A stretch of 20,903 nucleotides of DNA. Source: a virus. The stretch's first letter is position 1. Every line of letters starts with the position of its first letter. This document shows positions 6,178 to 12,097 of the stretch, piece by piece. The DNA lies in IMG/VR virus record IMGVR_UViG_3300042565_001895, positions 1-20,903 of that record. The stretch is one strand, 5' to 3'. Made by a program: the position numbers and the translations under genes. The notes beneath the pieces are model-generated. The model had not been told where the DNA came from. It saw nothing but the letters and a program-made list of their open reading frames with translations, and ran no database searches.

Positions 6178-6541
6178 CAATGACTTACCAAGCATTAGAG
6201 AAATCCTTTTGCACTACGGAGCAAATCTACGACAAGACCACGGGCAAGTTAATCTCAAGTGCCCTTTCCACTCCGATACGCACCAATCAGGAACTGCGAA
6301 TCTTGACAATAATATATTCTTCTGTTTCGCCTGCGGAGTGCAAGGTAACAGTTTACAAATAATAAGCCAACAAGAAGGAGTTAATATACGTGAAGCAGAG
6401 CGCATCGCAGAAGGAATTACTGGACAAAGCAGCAGCACGTTACGGGGAAAACATTTATCGGGCGGAAGATTACCTAAAAAGCAGAGGCATTCCATTGGAG
6501 GTAGCACGGCTGGCGCAATTAGGCGTAGTCGTGGAGCCTGA
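6161..6541 (+). CDS. DnaG-type primase, CHC2 zinc-finger part (split gene)
   Basis: A 126-residue frame. Residues 9-85 are the CHC2 zinc-binding domain of DnaG-type primases: LKCPFHSD (Cys34, His37), FFCFACGVQGNSL (Cys55, Cys58), then IISQQEGVNIREAERIAEG. From about residue 90 (SSSTLRGKHLSGG onward) it no longer looks like a primase and is probably frame-shadow sequence, because the family-like continuation (KAAARYGENIYRAEDYLKS) is in the +1 frame. So either the zinc-finger protein has an accidental tail, or the two frames make one primase by a +1 shift near 6430. AGGCAGGA precedes the ATG. Confidence 0.8.
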   Translation: MVRRNDNDLPSIREILLHYGANLRQDHGQVNLKCPFHSDTHQSGTANLDNNIFFCFACGVQGNSLQIISQQEGVNIREAERIAEGITGQSSSTLRGKHLSGGRLPKKQRHSIGGSTAGAIRRSRGA

Positions 6542-7010
6542 AGTTGGACACGAAGCATTCCAAGGAAGATTATCCATACCGTATATTACCAAGACTGGTG
6601 CAGTCGATTTGCGTTTTCGCAGTCTTAATCCTGCTGTTGAACCTAAATATATGGGAATGACTGGTGCTGATACCAAAATGTATAACGTATTAGACATAGA
6701 CAAGGCAAGCGATTACATTGGAGTGTGTGAAGGTGAACTCGATACTATTACTCTTTCTGCTTGTGTTGGTATTCCTTGTATCGGTGTTCCTGGGGCTAAT
6801 AGTTGGAAGAAACATTACACTCGCTTACTTGCGGACTTTGAAAGAGTATTTGTTTTTGCCGACGGGGACCAACCAGGCACGGAGTTCGCACGCTCATTGG
6901 CTAGGGAACTCCCCGTTACTATTGTGCAACTGCCAGAAGGAGAAGATGTCAACTCAGCCTACGTTAAATTCGGAGCAGGATATATAAGAGAGAAGGCTGG
7001 GCTTGAGTGA
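6390..7010 (+). CDS. DnaG-type primase, TOPRIM catalytic part (split gene)
   Basis: A 206-residue protein starting at GTG 6390, inside the zinc-finger gene and in the +1 frame, with its own AAGGAG at 6375-6380, nine bases upstream. Residues 10-100 match the primase N-terminal core (YLKSRGIPLEVARLAQLGVV, GRLSIPY, LRFRSL). The TOPRIM domain follows: VCEGELD (Glu114), GVPGANSW, VFADGDQPG (Asp158, Asp160) and PEGEDVNS (Glu184, Asp186). It would make RNA primers, with the zinc finger supplied by the overlapping gene or by fusion through frameshifting. Confidence 0.85.
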   Translation: MKQSASQKELLDKAAARYGENIYRAEDYLKSRGIPLEVARLAQLGVVVEPEVGHEAFQGRLSIPYITKTGAVDLRFRSLNPAVEPKYMGMTGADTKMYNVLDIDKASDYIGVCEGELDTITLSACVGIPCIGVPGANSWKKHYTRLLADFERVFVFADGDQPGTEFARSLARELPVTIVQLPEGEDVNSAYVKFGAGYIREKAGLE

Positions 7011-7372
7011 TAGACCCAATTGACCCAGACTATCTGAAGTGTCACGATTGTGGTCAAGTGTTTGATAATTCATTTGATTTAATAGACCATACCTTGGAAA
7101 ATGATGATGACTTTGACCCTTATCTAATACTTCCTAATGGCTACAGATTAATGCTTGGTTCTTTGTTAAAATTTATTTACGACAATTCGGACAACACGGA
7201 ACAAATAAGACATATAGCACAATCTACATATGTTACACTTTTTGCAGCAGAAAATGGCTATGACTTAATTGACACGTTGATTGAGGATATGATAGTCAAA
7301 TCTTCTTTACAGAATTTTGACGAATCACTTCAGCAATTACTAACTGAAGGTGACAAAGAGAATGGGGAGTGA
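7007..7372 (+). CDS. Acidic protein with an N-terminal zinc-finger-like motif
   Basis: A 121-residue protein starting at GTG 7007, overlapping the primase stop as GTGA. Near the N-terminus, LKCHDCGQVFDNSFDLIDH (Cys12, Cys15, His28) resembles a C2H2 finger lacking one clear ligand. The rest is acidic and helical (GSLLKFIYDN, EQIRHIAQSTYVTLFAAENGYDLIDTLIEDM). No family recognised. Position in the replication operon is the only hint of function. Confidence 0.65.
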   Translation: MIDPIDPDYLKCHDCGQVFDNSFDLIDHTLENDDDFDPYLILPNGYRLMLGSLLKFIYDNSDNTEQIRHIAQSTYVTLFAAENGYDLIDTLIEDMIVKSSLQNFDESLQQLLTEGDKENGE

Positions 7373-7378
7373 AGAAGT

Positions 7379-7762
7379 ATGGCAGATTATAACCCACTTG
7401 GAACGGCAAGGTTTCCATATAACATCAACAAAGATACAGGACAATCAATTGATACTACAAATTACAGTGCCCCTGCTCTCGACCCCAAGTTTGCAATAGC
7501 GGTCAGTGAAACCTTTGATGAACTCAAACAATTACTCATCAAGAAACATCTTGATTATGGCCCGAAGAATATCTCCGAATCACCAGGTGGACCTCTTAAT
7601 GGATTACGAGTGCGTATGCACGACAAACTTGCCCGCATTAATAACCTTGTTGACAAAGGCGCAACACCACAATACGAATCACTTGAAGACTCCTTTAAAG
7701 ATATGGCAAACTACTCAATCATAGCCCTGTTAGTCTTGAGGCATAAGTGGGATACTGAATGA
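7379..7762 (+). CDS. Nmad1/DUF1599-like nucleotide-modification-associated protein
   Basis: A 127-residue protein. The C-terminal 80 residues match the DUF1599 / 'nucleotide modification associated domain 1' pattern: ELKQLLIKKHLDYGPKN (48-64), GLRVRMHDKLARINNLV (75-91), YESLEDSFKDMANYSIIAL (99-117). The conserved polar residues (Lys56, Asp59, Asp82, Lys83, Glu100, Asp103, Asp108) suggest a MazG-like all-alpha nucleotide-binding or hydrolysing site. Family members occur near DNA-modification genes in phages; the biochemical role is not settled. GGGGAG lies about ten bases before the ATG. Confidence 0.8.
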   Translation: MADYNPLGTARFPYNINKDTGQSIDTTNYSAPALDPKFAIAVSETFDELKQLLIKKHLDYGPKNISESPGGPLNGLRVRMHDKLARINNLVDKGATPQYESLEDSFKDMANYSIIALLVLRHKWDTE

Positions 7763-8148
7763 AAGAACAAGAGTTATTCGATTGGTTAAAGACTGGACAC
7801 TATTCTGATTTAGAAAAGTCTTCTAATGAATATGATGGATTTGATTGCACTAGTAGTCATTTCAAAATGTTTATTGAACTTAAGTCTAGGCTTACTCATT
7901 ACGATACTCTTTTACTGGAAAGAAAAAAGTTTGATTTTTTAGTTGTGACTGCAAAAATTTTGGACTATGAACCTTGGTATATAAACTCCACACCTCTTGG
8001 TGTCTGGGCTTTCCCTCTTAACTCGGTAGTAAAAGATTTAGAATGGGTTGATAAATGGCTACCAACTACTACTGAGTTTCAAGATAAGTCAAAGACAACT
8101 AAATTAGTTACATTTTTACCAGTAGAATTGGGCATAAAACTAACGTGA
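7759..8148 (+). CDS. Small PD-(D/E)XK-like endonuclease candidate
   Basis: A 129-residue protein whose ATG overlaps the previous stop as ATGA. The N-terminal half has a nuclease-like layout: helix KEQELFDWLKTG, then EYDGFDCTS (Asp26 or Asp29), FKMFIELKSRLTHY (Glu40-Leu-Lys42), and a helix with basic residues (TLLLERKKFDFLVVTA). Asp followed by Glu-x-Lys on the next strand is the core of PD-(D/E)XK nucleases. The C-terminal half (WYINSTPLGVWAFPL, KWLPTTTEF, VTFLPVEL) resembles the strand layout in such enzymes. Substrate unknown; recombination or host DNA attack are both possible. Confidence 0.65.
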   Translation: MKEQELFDWLKTGHYSDLEKSSNEYDGFDCTSSHFKMFIELKSRLTHYDTLLLERKKFDFLVVTAKILDYEPWYINSTPLGVWAFPLNSVVKDLEWVDKWLPTTTEFQDKSKTTKLVTFLPVELGIKLT

Positions 8149-8795
8149 TTGAATGGAATAGAATACAAAAGTGGGACTACATTGTGGACTCCGTTGCCTC
8201 TGAATATCAACTTAAATTTAAGATTGATATACAAGATATAAAACAAAATCTATATCAATGGTTTGTTGAGCACCCAAATAAACTAGATACTTGGGAAGCA
8301 ATAGGTGAGAAAGATGCAAAGAATTTAATCTATCGTTCGCTTCGCAATCAAGCACTAGATTATTGTCAGGCTTGGAAAGCAAAGACAGGTGGGTATGAAA
8401 CCTCTGACCTATTCTTTTACCAAGCAGATATGATTGAAGCCTTGTTGCCCTCTGTCTTAAGGGGTGAGATAAACCTTGCACATAAATTAAATCTTGGTGG
8501 CACTGCTCGTCCCTCTGCTCCCTCCGAAGGAGGAAATCTAATGGCAATGATGATTGAAATTGATGCAGGATTTTGGAAGTTAGGCAAAGAAGATAGGAAA
8601 TTATTGTTCCTTCGCTACTCTGAGAGTATGGACTTCCAAGCAATTGCAGATGAGATGAAACTACCGAGTGAAGACACTGCTCGTATGAGAAATAAACGTG
8701 CAATAAAGAAATTGATTAATAAAGTTGGAGGGTTTAAACCTTTTCGTGATGAAGACTTATCTGAAGCAGTGGAGAATACTGAAAGACAAGAATAG
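8145..8795 (+). CDS. Sigma-70-like phage transcription factor
   Basis: A 216-residue protein starting at GTG 8145, overlapping the previous stop as GTGA. Residues 25-75 resemble sigma region 2 (IDIQDIKQNLYQWFVEHP, LIYRSLRNQALDYCQ). A linker with SAPSEGG follows. Residues 145-195 resemble region 4 with an HTH (EDRKLLFLRYSESM, FQAIADEMKLPSEDTARM, RNKRAIKKLI). The layout is that of small sigma-like proteins found at the end of replication operons in actinophages. As last gene of the early operon it is a reasonable candidate for switching on late genes, though which promoter it uses is not shown. Confidence 0.75.
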   Translation: MIEWNRIQKWDYIVDSVASEYQLKFKIDIQDIKQNLYQWFVEHPNKLDTWEAIGEKDAKNLIYRSLRNQALDYCQAWKAKTGGYETSDLFFYQADMIEALLPSVLRGEINLAHKLNLGGTARPSAPSEGGNLMAMMIEIDAGFWKLGKEDRKLLFLRYSESMDFQAIADEMKLPSEDTARMRNKRAIKKLINKVGGFKPFRDEDLSEAVENTERQE

Positions 8796-8800
8796 ATAAA

Positions 8801-8818
8801 CCCCTGCCGAAACAGGGG
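8801..8818. terminator. Hairpin between convergent operons
   Basis: CCCCTG (8801-8806) and CAGGGG (8813-8818) form a perfect six-base-pair stem around CCGAAA, five bases after the sigma-like gene and 15 bases from the end of the leftward operon. T-rich sequence follows mainly in the leftward direction (TTTATCTATTCTT). A shared terminator for both convergent operons is the simplest reading. Confidence 0.75.
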
Positions 8819-8832
8819 CTATCCATATACAA

Positions 8833-9000
8833 TTAATGTGCTAGGTTTTTAACAACCCCACAACCCTCTTGATGCCCTTCTGGGTGTTCTTCTGGACAAC
8901 CACAATCTCTTACTGTCCATATAGGTTCATCACATTGATTACCTGAACAGTTATGACAAAAACAATATGCTTTAATAACTGTATGATTACAGCATTTCAT
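8833..9000 (-). CDS. Cys-rich mini-protein (nine cysteines)
   Basis: A 55-residue protein when started at the ATG at 9000-8998, with AGGAG (complement of 9008-9012) seven bases upstream; an upstream start at 9027 lacks such a site. Cysteines lie at 3, 4, 13, 15, 18, 23, 33, 35 and 47 (KCCNH, YCFCHNCSGNQC, DCGCPEEHPEGHQEGC), together with several His, enough to bind two or more metals. No family recognised. It is the last gene of the leftward operon. Confidence 0.7.
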   Translation of the reverse strand: MKCCNHTVIKAYCFCHNCSGNQCDEPIWTVRDCGCPEEHPEGHQEGCGVVKNLAH

Positions 9001-9023
9001 TTTATTTCTCCTATCATATATCA

Positions 9024-9055
9024 CCAACCAATTTGATTGGCTTGGTATAAGTATA
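9024..9055 (-). promoter_or_regulatory. Inverted repeat and possible leftward -10 upstream of 8833-9000
   Basis: CCAA-CCAAT (9024-9032) pairs with ATTGG-C-TTGG (9036-9045) around TTG, nine base pairs with one bulged base. Read leftward, TATACT (complement of 9050-9055) stands next to it and could be a -10 box; no good -35 box is visible in the T-rich tract 9066-9087. An operator or an mRNA hairpin specific to the last gene is possible. Confidence 0.35.
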
Positions 9056-9126
9056 TTAATCAGGATTTTTTAATTTTATTTTTTTGATTAAATCTAAACG
9101 GCAACACTCCCGAAAAACAATTAAAC

Positions 9127-9145
9127 TTGACAGTATAAAATACTG
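9127..9145. promoter_or_regulatory. Inverted repeat after the FmdB-like gene
   Basis: CAGTAT-AAA-ATACTG (9131-9145) is a perfect six-base-pair dyad starting four bases after the leftward gene at 9149. TTGACA (9127-9132) overlaps its left edge on the + strand, but no -10 box follows at normal distance. It is either a weak leftward terminator or a protein-binding site. The remaining 9056-9126 bases are AT-rich with no gene. Confidence 0.35.
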
Positions 9146-9148
9146 ACT

Positions 9149-9316
9149 TTAGCCACCTGTAGAATAAAATCCACCTGTCTTAAAAATGGTAGGAGTGGCA
9201 GACCATAAACGTGTCATACCTGTATCACAACAAACAGGTATTGTCTCGTCGTCGTGCGCCTTACTAAGTTCTTGTTGCCCACCACATACATTACATTTAT
9301 ATTCATATGTTGGCAT
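9149..9316 (-). CDS. FmdB-type zinc-ribbon mini-protein
   Basis: A 55-residue protein. The start MPTYEYKCNVCGGQQE is the classic FmdB/CxxC regulatory zinc-ribbon opening; the first metal pair is Cys8/Cys11 and the second is a variant VCCDTG (Cys29/Cys30), where the family usually has CPxCG. The tail TIFKTGGFYSTGG is also typical (family tails read ...FKGSGFYxTD). Its ATG overlaps the stop of the upstream gene as TAATG. Cellular and phage FmdB-like proteins are mostly of unknown role; regulatory binding is presumed. Confidence 0.85.
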   Translation of the reverse strand: MPTYEYKCNVCGGQQELSKAHDDETIPVCCDTGMTRLWSATPTIFKTGGFYSTGG

Positions 9317-9492
9317 TAATCACACCCATCTATCTCTGTCGGAGCGGTGGCTATAGCCCCACACTCATCACATACTTGGTCTAACAAATACATTCCTACT
9401 TGTCTGGTCTCGCTATCCCACATAACTTTTAAGTTCCACATCTTCGAACCACACACACATACAAATGCTGGCTCACCTCGTAAGTCAAACAT
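9316..9492 (-). CDS. Zinc-ribbon mini-protein
   Basis: A 58-residue protein started at the ATG at 9492-9490, which overlaps the upstream stop as TAATG; a longer GTG start at 9534 lies inside that gene and is not needed. Two metal-binding pairs, VCVCGSK (Cys12, Cys14) and VCDECGA (Cys41, Cys44), frame a beta-rich middle (MWNLKVMWDSETRQVGMYL), consistent with a zinc ribbon. It ends DGCD. Function unknown. Confidence 0.75.
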   Translation of the reverse strand: MFDLRGEPAFVCVCGSKMWNLKVMWDSETRQVGMYLLDQVCDECGAIATAPTEIDGCD

Positions 9493-9956
9493 TAATAATA
9501 ATTGTGTTTGATATGGAACCGCCAAGCAGAACACGGATTTTTATACCTGTGTTGAACATATTTATAGGTATGTAATATCTGAACCATAGGTTCTTTGCTG
9601 GTTTCTTTAAGCCTTTGTCCAATTCCAAATGCACTTGAACCAGATTTGTTCTTTGCCAAATGGTCATACTTCGCCTCTTTAACAAAAATTTTATCAAGAC
9701 AAGCCCACTCTTTATCTTTCCAACCATACCCAACCCAAGCAATCTTTTTAGCCAACGCTTTGTTAGCCTTCTTCTGCTCCATTGTAGCCTTAGTTGGCTC
9801 TGGAGTGGGGGATTTGTGAGGTGAGGTAAGTTTTTGTATGGGAAAAAAGATTAGGGTGATGACTAACAAGGCTATAGCCACCACCCGTTTTCTTATTAAC
9901 TTGCCTTTTTCCTTGACCTTACTCTTCGTCTGTCGTGCTCTGTAAGTCCGCCCCAT
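9492..9956 (-). CDS. Membrane-anchored lytic-transglycosylase-like protein
   Basis: A 154-residue protein. A basic cytoplasmic start (GRTYRARQTKSKVKEKGK) leads to one membrane helix (about 25-41, VVAIALLVITLIFFPI). A Ser/Pro/Thr and Lys-rich linker follows, then a C-terminal wall-hydrolase-like domain (about 80-154): KEWACLDKIFVKEAKYDH, SGSSAFGIGQ, PCSAWRFH. Glu94 is in the position of the catalytic Glu of SLT-type transglycosylases, and Cys86 with Cys142 could form a disulphide. The ATG lies 61 bases inside whiB with only a weak AAAGG. Placed in the leftward operon, not the lysis cassette, it is more likely a cell-envelope modifier than the main lysin. Confidence 0.75.
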   Translation of the reverse strand: MGRTYRARQTKSKVKEKGKLIRKRVVAIALLVITLIFFPIQKLTSPHKSPTPEPTKATMEQKKANKALAKKIAWVGYGWKDKEWACLDKIFVKEAKYDHLAKNKSGSSAFGIGQRLKETSKEPMVQILHTYKYVQHRYKNPCSAWRFHIKHNYY

Positions 9957-10147
9957 ATGCCAAACCTTTCATTATTCTGTAGCGAATACTCAAGGCATTC
10001 TACCCTGACGCTACAGGCTTTACATATCTGCTTAACATAGGCCACTTTATCTCCCTTGTTAGGGAAAAATATCTCAGGGTCTACCTCAGCACACAACGCC
10101 TTCTTAGTCCACTCAGGTGGCATTAACACCTCAGCAATTATACTCAT
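9896..10147 (-). CDS. whiB: WhiB-family Fe-S transcriptional regulator
   Basis: An 83-residue protein with all WhiB hallmarks: W13...LCAEVDPEIFFP with Cys19, then ICKACSVRVEC with Cys42, Cys45 and Cys51 (spacing C-x22-C-x2-C-x5-C), the FGIWGGLTE turn (62-70) and a basic RRRVRSRKK tail for DNA contact. WhiB proteins are confined to actinobacteria and their phages and bind a 4Fe-4S cluster and the main sigma factor. Phage copies such as that of mycobacteriophage TM4 are known to interfere with host WhiB2-dependent division and to give superinfection exclusion. GGAGGAC lies just before the ATG, and its start overlaps a tiny upstream gene as ATGA. Confidence 0.95.
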   Translation of the reverse strand: MSIIAEVLMPPEWTKKALCAEVDPEIFFPNKGDKVAYVKQICKACSVRVECLEYSLQNNERFGIWGGLTEHDRRRVRSRKKAS

Positions 10148-10233
10148 CTAGTCCTCCAACTTCTCCAATAGGTAAGCCATTTTCTGTGGTATCTGAGCAC
10201 AAGTAATAGGAGGAAGAATACTGTTATGCTCAT
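10144..10233 (-). CDS. 29-residue single-helix membrane microprotein
   Basis: A 29-residue frame overlapping both neighbours by the same four-base ATGA junction: its ATG (10233-10231) with the stop of the upstream gene, and its TGA (10146-10144) with the whiB start. The product has a hydrophobic N-terminal helix (ITVFFLLLLVL, residues 3-13) followed by a strongly basic, Trp-rich tail (RYHRKWLTYW, RSWRTR). It has no own strong ribosome-binding site, so it is probably translated by coupling. The double overlap, in an operon built that way throughout, is the main evidence for it. Confidence 0.65.
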   Translation of the reverse strand: MSITVFFLLLLVLRYHRKWLTYWRSWRTR

Positions 10234-10520
10234 CTTAATTCTTGTATCTGGACTACATCACCTCTATCTACATCTTTCCATTTGTAGTTTACATAATCTT
10301 GGTTCTCAAATAACCATTCATCTTTAGCCTGCATTGTCCAACTATCCCAATCCTCTGGAATACCGACGCCCTCAGGTAGGAATACTCTTACACATTCCGT
10401 CCCTTTGGTTTCATAGACAACATCAAAAGCATTTCTTAGAACAACCACATTACTAGGTGGGTCGCCTAAAAATCTTTCACCATTGCTATCTGTTCTAACT
10501 ACCCTGCTTGTTCCAATCAT
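10230..10520 (-). CDS. Hypothetical protein
   Basis: A 96-residue protein started at the ATG at 10520-10518, which overlaps the upstream stop as TAATG; a longer start at 10580 would lie inside that gene. The sequence is beta-rich (SRVVRTDSNGERFLG, NVVVLRNAFDVVYETKG, CVRVFLPEG), then Trp-rich and acidic (PEDWDSWTMQAKDEWLFENQ). No family recognised. Confidence 0.65.
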   Translation of the reverse strand: MIGTSRVVRTDSNGERFLGDPPSNVVVLRNAFDVVYETKGTECVRVFLPEGVGIPEDWDSWTMQAKDEWLFENQDYVNYKWKDVDRGDVVQIQELR

Positions 10521-10654
10521 TATGCATTCTCCATTTCTTTTTCTTTTTCTAAATACATATCCATATTGCAATCGTCGCAAAATGGTTTCTGATTATAGTA
10601 GTTATACCAAGCAGGATTTTTTATTTCCCACCCACAAAATTGGCATATGTCCAT
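10520..10654 (-). CDS. Two-CxxC zinc-ribbon mini-protein
   Basis: A 44-residue protein with AGGAGG (complement of about 10665-10670) nine bases before the ATG at 10654-10652. Cysteines form two CxxC pairs (ICQFCGWE: Cys4, Cys7; FCDDCN: Cys26, Cys29) 18 residues apart, the layout of a single zinc ribbon, with Trp/Tyr residues between and a helical charged tail (MYLEKEKEMEN). Function unknown. Confidence 0.7.
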   Translation of the reverse strand: MDICQFCGWEIKNPAWYNYYNQKPFCDDCNMDMYLEKEKEMENA

Positions 10655-10656
10655 TG

Positions 10657-10770
10657 TTATTTTACCTCCTCTACTGCGTGCCACACAAACCCATCTTGAT
10701 ACCTAGTAATCTGCCCTAGAATATCAAACCATTGGCTATCAACCTCTGCGGTTATTTGATACTTAACCAT
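10657..10770 (-). CDS. 37-residue hypothetical protein
   Basis: A 37-residue frame with ATG at 10770-10768, overlapping the upstream stop (ATGGTTAA). It is preceded by GACAGGAG (complement of 10780-10787), nine bases from the start. Sequence MVKYQITAEVDSQWFDIL, then GQITRYQDGFVWHAVEEVK: it looks like one beta-alpha unit. No family recognised. It fills the gap between its neighbours exactly. Confidence 0.6.
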   Translation of the reverse strand: MVKYQITAEVDSQWFDILGQITRYQDGFVWHAVEEVK

Positions 10771-11122
10771 TCTTTTTCTCTCCTGTCAATTGAATTAATC
10801 TTTCTGCCGAAGATACTAAGTCATCAAATAAGTCAGGATTATTTCGACTTGGTTTCCATTGGTAAGTAAGTTCATCTAAGTAATGACCAAAACTCATTCC
10901 TTCGTGCTCGTCCTCATCCCAATTTACCACCCAATCTGGGGCTTCTTGAGAGTTAATCAAACCACTTTCGGAGTTTTTCCAATAGATTTCATACCCATTG
11001 AACTCATCCCAAAATAATATGACTACATATTCTTTACCTTGATATTCAAAATAAACATATCTTTTCCAAGATAATTCTTCGTGCTCTTTACCAGTAATTT
11101 TTATTTCTTGTGTTGCGTTCAT
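10763..11122 (-). CDS. Hypothetical acidic protein
   Basis: A 119-residue protein started at the ATG at 11122-11120, directly after GACAGGAGAAGCA (complement of 11123-11135); the upstream ATG at 11140 would lie ahead of that site. The N-terminal half is beta-rich (QEIKITGKEHEELSWKRY, VYFEYQGKEYVVILFWD, YEIYWKN). The C-terminal half is acidic and helical (WDEDEHEGMSFGHYLDEL, NPDLFDDLVSSAERLIQL). No family recognised. Confidence 0.7.
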   Translation of the reverse strand: MNATQEIKITGKEHEELSWKRYVYFEYQGKEYVVILFWDEFNGYEIYWKNSESGLINSQEAPDWVVNWDEDEHEGMSFGHYLDELTYQWKPSRNNPDLFDDLVSSAERLIQLTGEKKNG

Positions 11123-11144
11123 TGCTTCTCCTGTCTCCATTGGT

Positions 11145-11330
11145 TTATTTTATTCTGATTGTGTCTGAATTGGCAAGGTTATCCCAATCAATCGAGAGAA
11201 CATACCAACTCTCTTCATCATCCTTTGCAAGAAACCAACTTTTATCTGCGTCGGTTGCTCTGTTGCGTTGCCGTAGTTTAACCGTTGCGGTTATTGTGTG
11301 TTCCCATTCTGGTATATCTTCATCTAACAT
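11145..11330 (-). CDS. Hypothetical small beta-rich protein
   Basis: A 61-residue protein starting directly after the stop of the upstream gene (TAAATG), with GGGAG in front. It reads IPEWEHTITATVKLRQR, then ADKSWFLAKDDEESWYVLSI and a short DTIRIK end, an alternation of short strands with acidic turns. No family recognised. Confidence 0.65.
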   Translation of the reverse strand: MLDEDIPEWEHTITATVKLRQRNRATDADKSWFLAKDDEESWYVLSIDWDNLANSDTIRIK

Positions 11331-11459
11331 TTATTTTTCTCCCATCTTTCGTTGCCATTTCATTTCGTCATACCAACAATCACCGCATATGGATACGGTC
11401 TTGCGTCCAACTTTGTGTGCTAAGTATGCACCATCACACCCACATAAATTGCAATTCAT
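11331..11459 (-). CDS. Zinc-ribbon mini-protein
   Basis: A 42-residue protein whose ATG (11459-11457) overlaps the upstream stop as ATGA. Metal ligands are CNLCGCD (Cys3, Cys6, Cys8) and ICGDCWYDE (Cys25, Cys28), separated by a basic loop (LAHKVGRKT). The tail is basic (KWQRKMGEK). It resembles the other CxxC mini-proteins in this operon in size and spacing. Confidence 0.7.
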   Translation of the reverse strand: MNCNLCGCDGAYLAHKVGRKTVSICGDCWYDEMKWQRKMGEK

Positions 11460-11611
11460 TTATCACACCCACAAATCTCGATAGTGTTAAAGCAAAATCC
11501 CGTGCCCGTCCACCAGATACGGGTTGCGATTAGATAAAAGATAACAAGCACGCCAAGCGCAAACAACGCCCGCACTATTGTGCGTGTGCGGTAATAGGTA
11601 GGAGATTTCAT
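11456..11611 (-). CDS. Single-helix membrane protein with Cys-containing C-terminus
   Basis: A 51-residue protein started at the ATG at 11611-11609, which overlaps the upstream stop as TAATG and has GGAGG six to eight bases before. A basic start (KSPTYYRTRTIVR) precedes one membrane helix (about 14-30, ALFALGVLVIFYLIATR). After it comes WWTGTGFCFNTIEICGCDK with three cysteines, predicted outside by the positive-inside rule. No family recognised. Confidence 0.65.
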   Translation of the reverse strand: MKSPTYYRTRTIVRALFALGVLVIFYLIATRIWWTGTGFCFNTIEICGCDK

Positions 11612-12057
11612 TATGCCTCCACCAATTCGTCTTGATTTGTATTTTGAAATGCTTGGTCTACTACTGCGTCCCATACCATACGCTTTGCCACGAATAAATA
11701 AAGGCTCTGCAAAGTTGTAAGTTTTGGTTCTATATCTGACGCTAACTCTGCCACCCCTTCGTCAATTTCATTACTAGCCCATAGGCTCAAGGCTTGCACC
11801 TCGTCATTTATGTTTTTGTAATAGGTTTCACATTGCCCGTTTGCATACTCGTGCCCGTAATCTCTAAGGTCATCTATGCTGTAATCCTCGTTGGCATTAA
11901 CATAACCTTGGACATACATTGCGGTATCCTTGATTTCATCTAACCACACGCTACCCCCTGCAATATCTGGCAACAGGTTAAAGATGTCGTAAGTTTCTCC
12001 GCCTTTAATTTTCTCAAGCGTAGCCAATAACTCCACGCCCTTTACTTTATTTTCCAT
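11611..12057 (-). CDS. Hypothetical acidic helical protein
   Basis: A 148-residue protein with GACGGGAGAC about ten bases before the ATG. It is strongly acidic and mainly helical: KGVELLATLEKIKGG, DIFNLLPDIAGG, DEIKDTAMYVQGYVNAN, SIDDLRDYGHEYANGQ, LSLWASNEIDEGVAELA and a long C-terminal helix LYLFVAKRMVWDAVVDQAF. The high negative charge recalls phage DNA-mimic or anti-restriction proteins, but no family motif confirms this. Confidence 0.7.
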   Translation of the reverse strand: MENKVKGVELLATLEKIKGGETYDIFNLLPDIAGGSVWLDEIKDTAMYVQGYVNANEDYSIDDLRDYGHEYANGQCETYYKNINDEVQALSLWASNEIDEGVAELASDIEPKLTTLQSLYLFVAKRMVWDAVVDQAFQNTNQDELVEA

Positions 12058-12097
12058 TTTGCTAGTCTCCCGTCTAGTCTTGCAAGGTTAGGCATTC

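Noticed and set aside
6174-6362. 62-residue + strand frame inside the primase zinc-finger gene
   Set aside because: The zinc-finger frame has clear family motifs here; this frame has none and is a shadow.
6718-6987. 89-residue hydrophobic frame inside the TOPRIM gene
   Set aside because: The TOPRIM frame is strongly supported; the hydrophobic product comes from out-of-frame reading.
8218-8703. Leftward 161-residue frame antisense to the sigma-like gene
   Set aside because: The + strand product has sigma region 2 and 4 patterns; the antisense product has a skewed Ser/Leu/His composition.
10483-11533. Rightward frames at 10483-10719, 11110-11484 and 11285-11533
   Set aside because: They run antisense to a tight chain of overlapping leftward genes with good ribosome-binding sites; their products are not protein-like.
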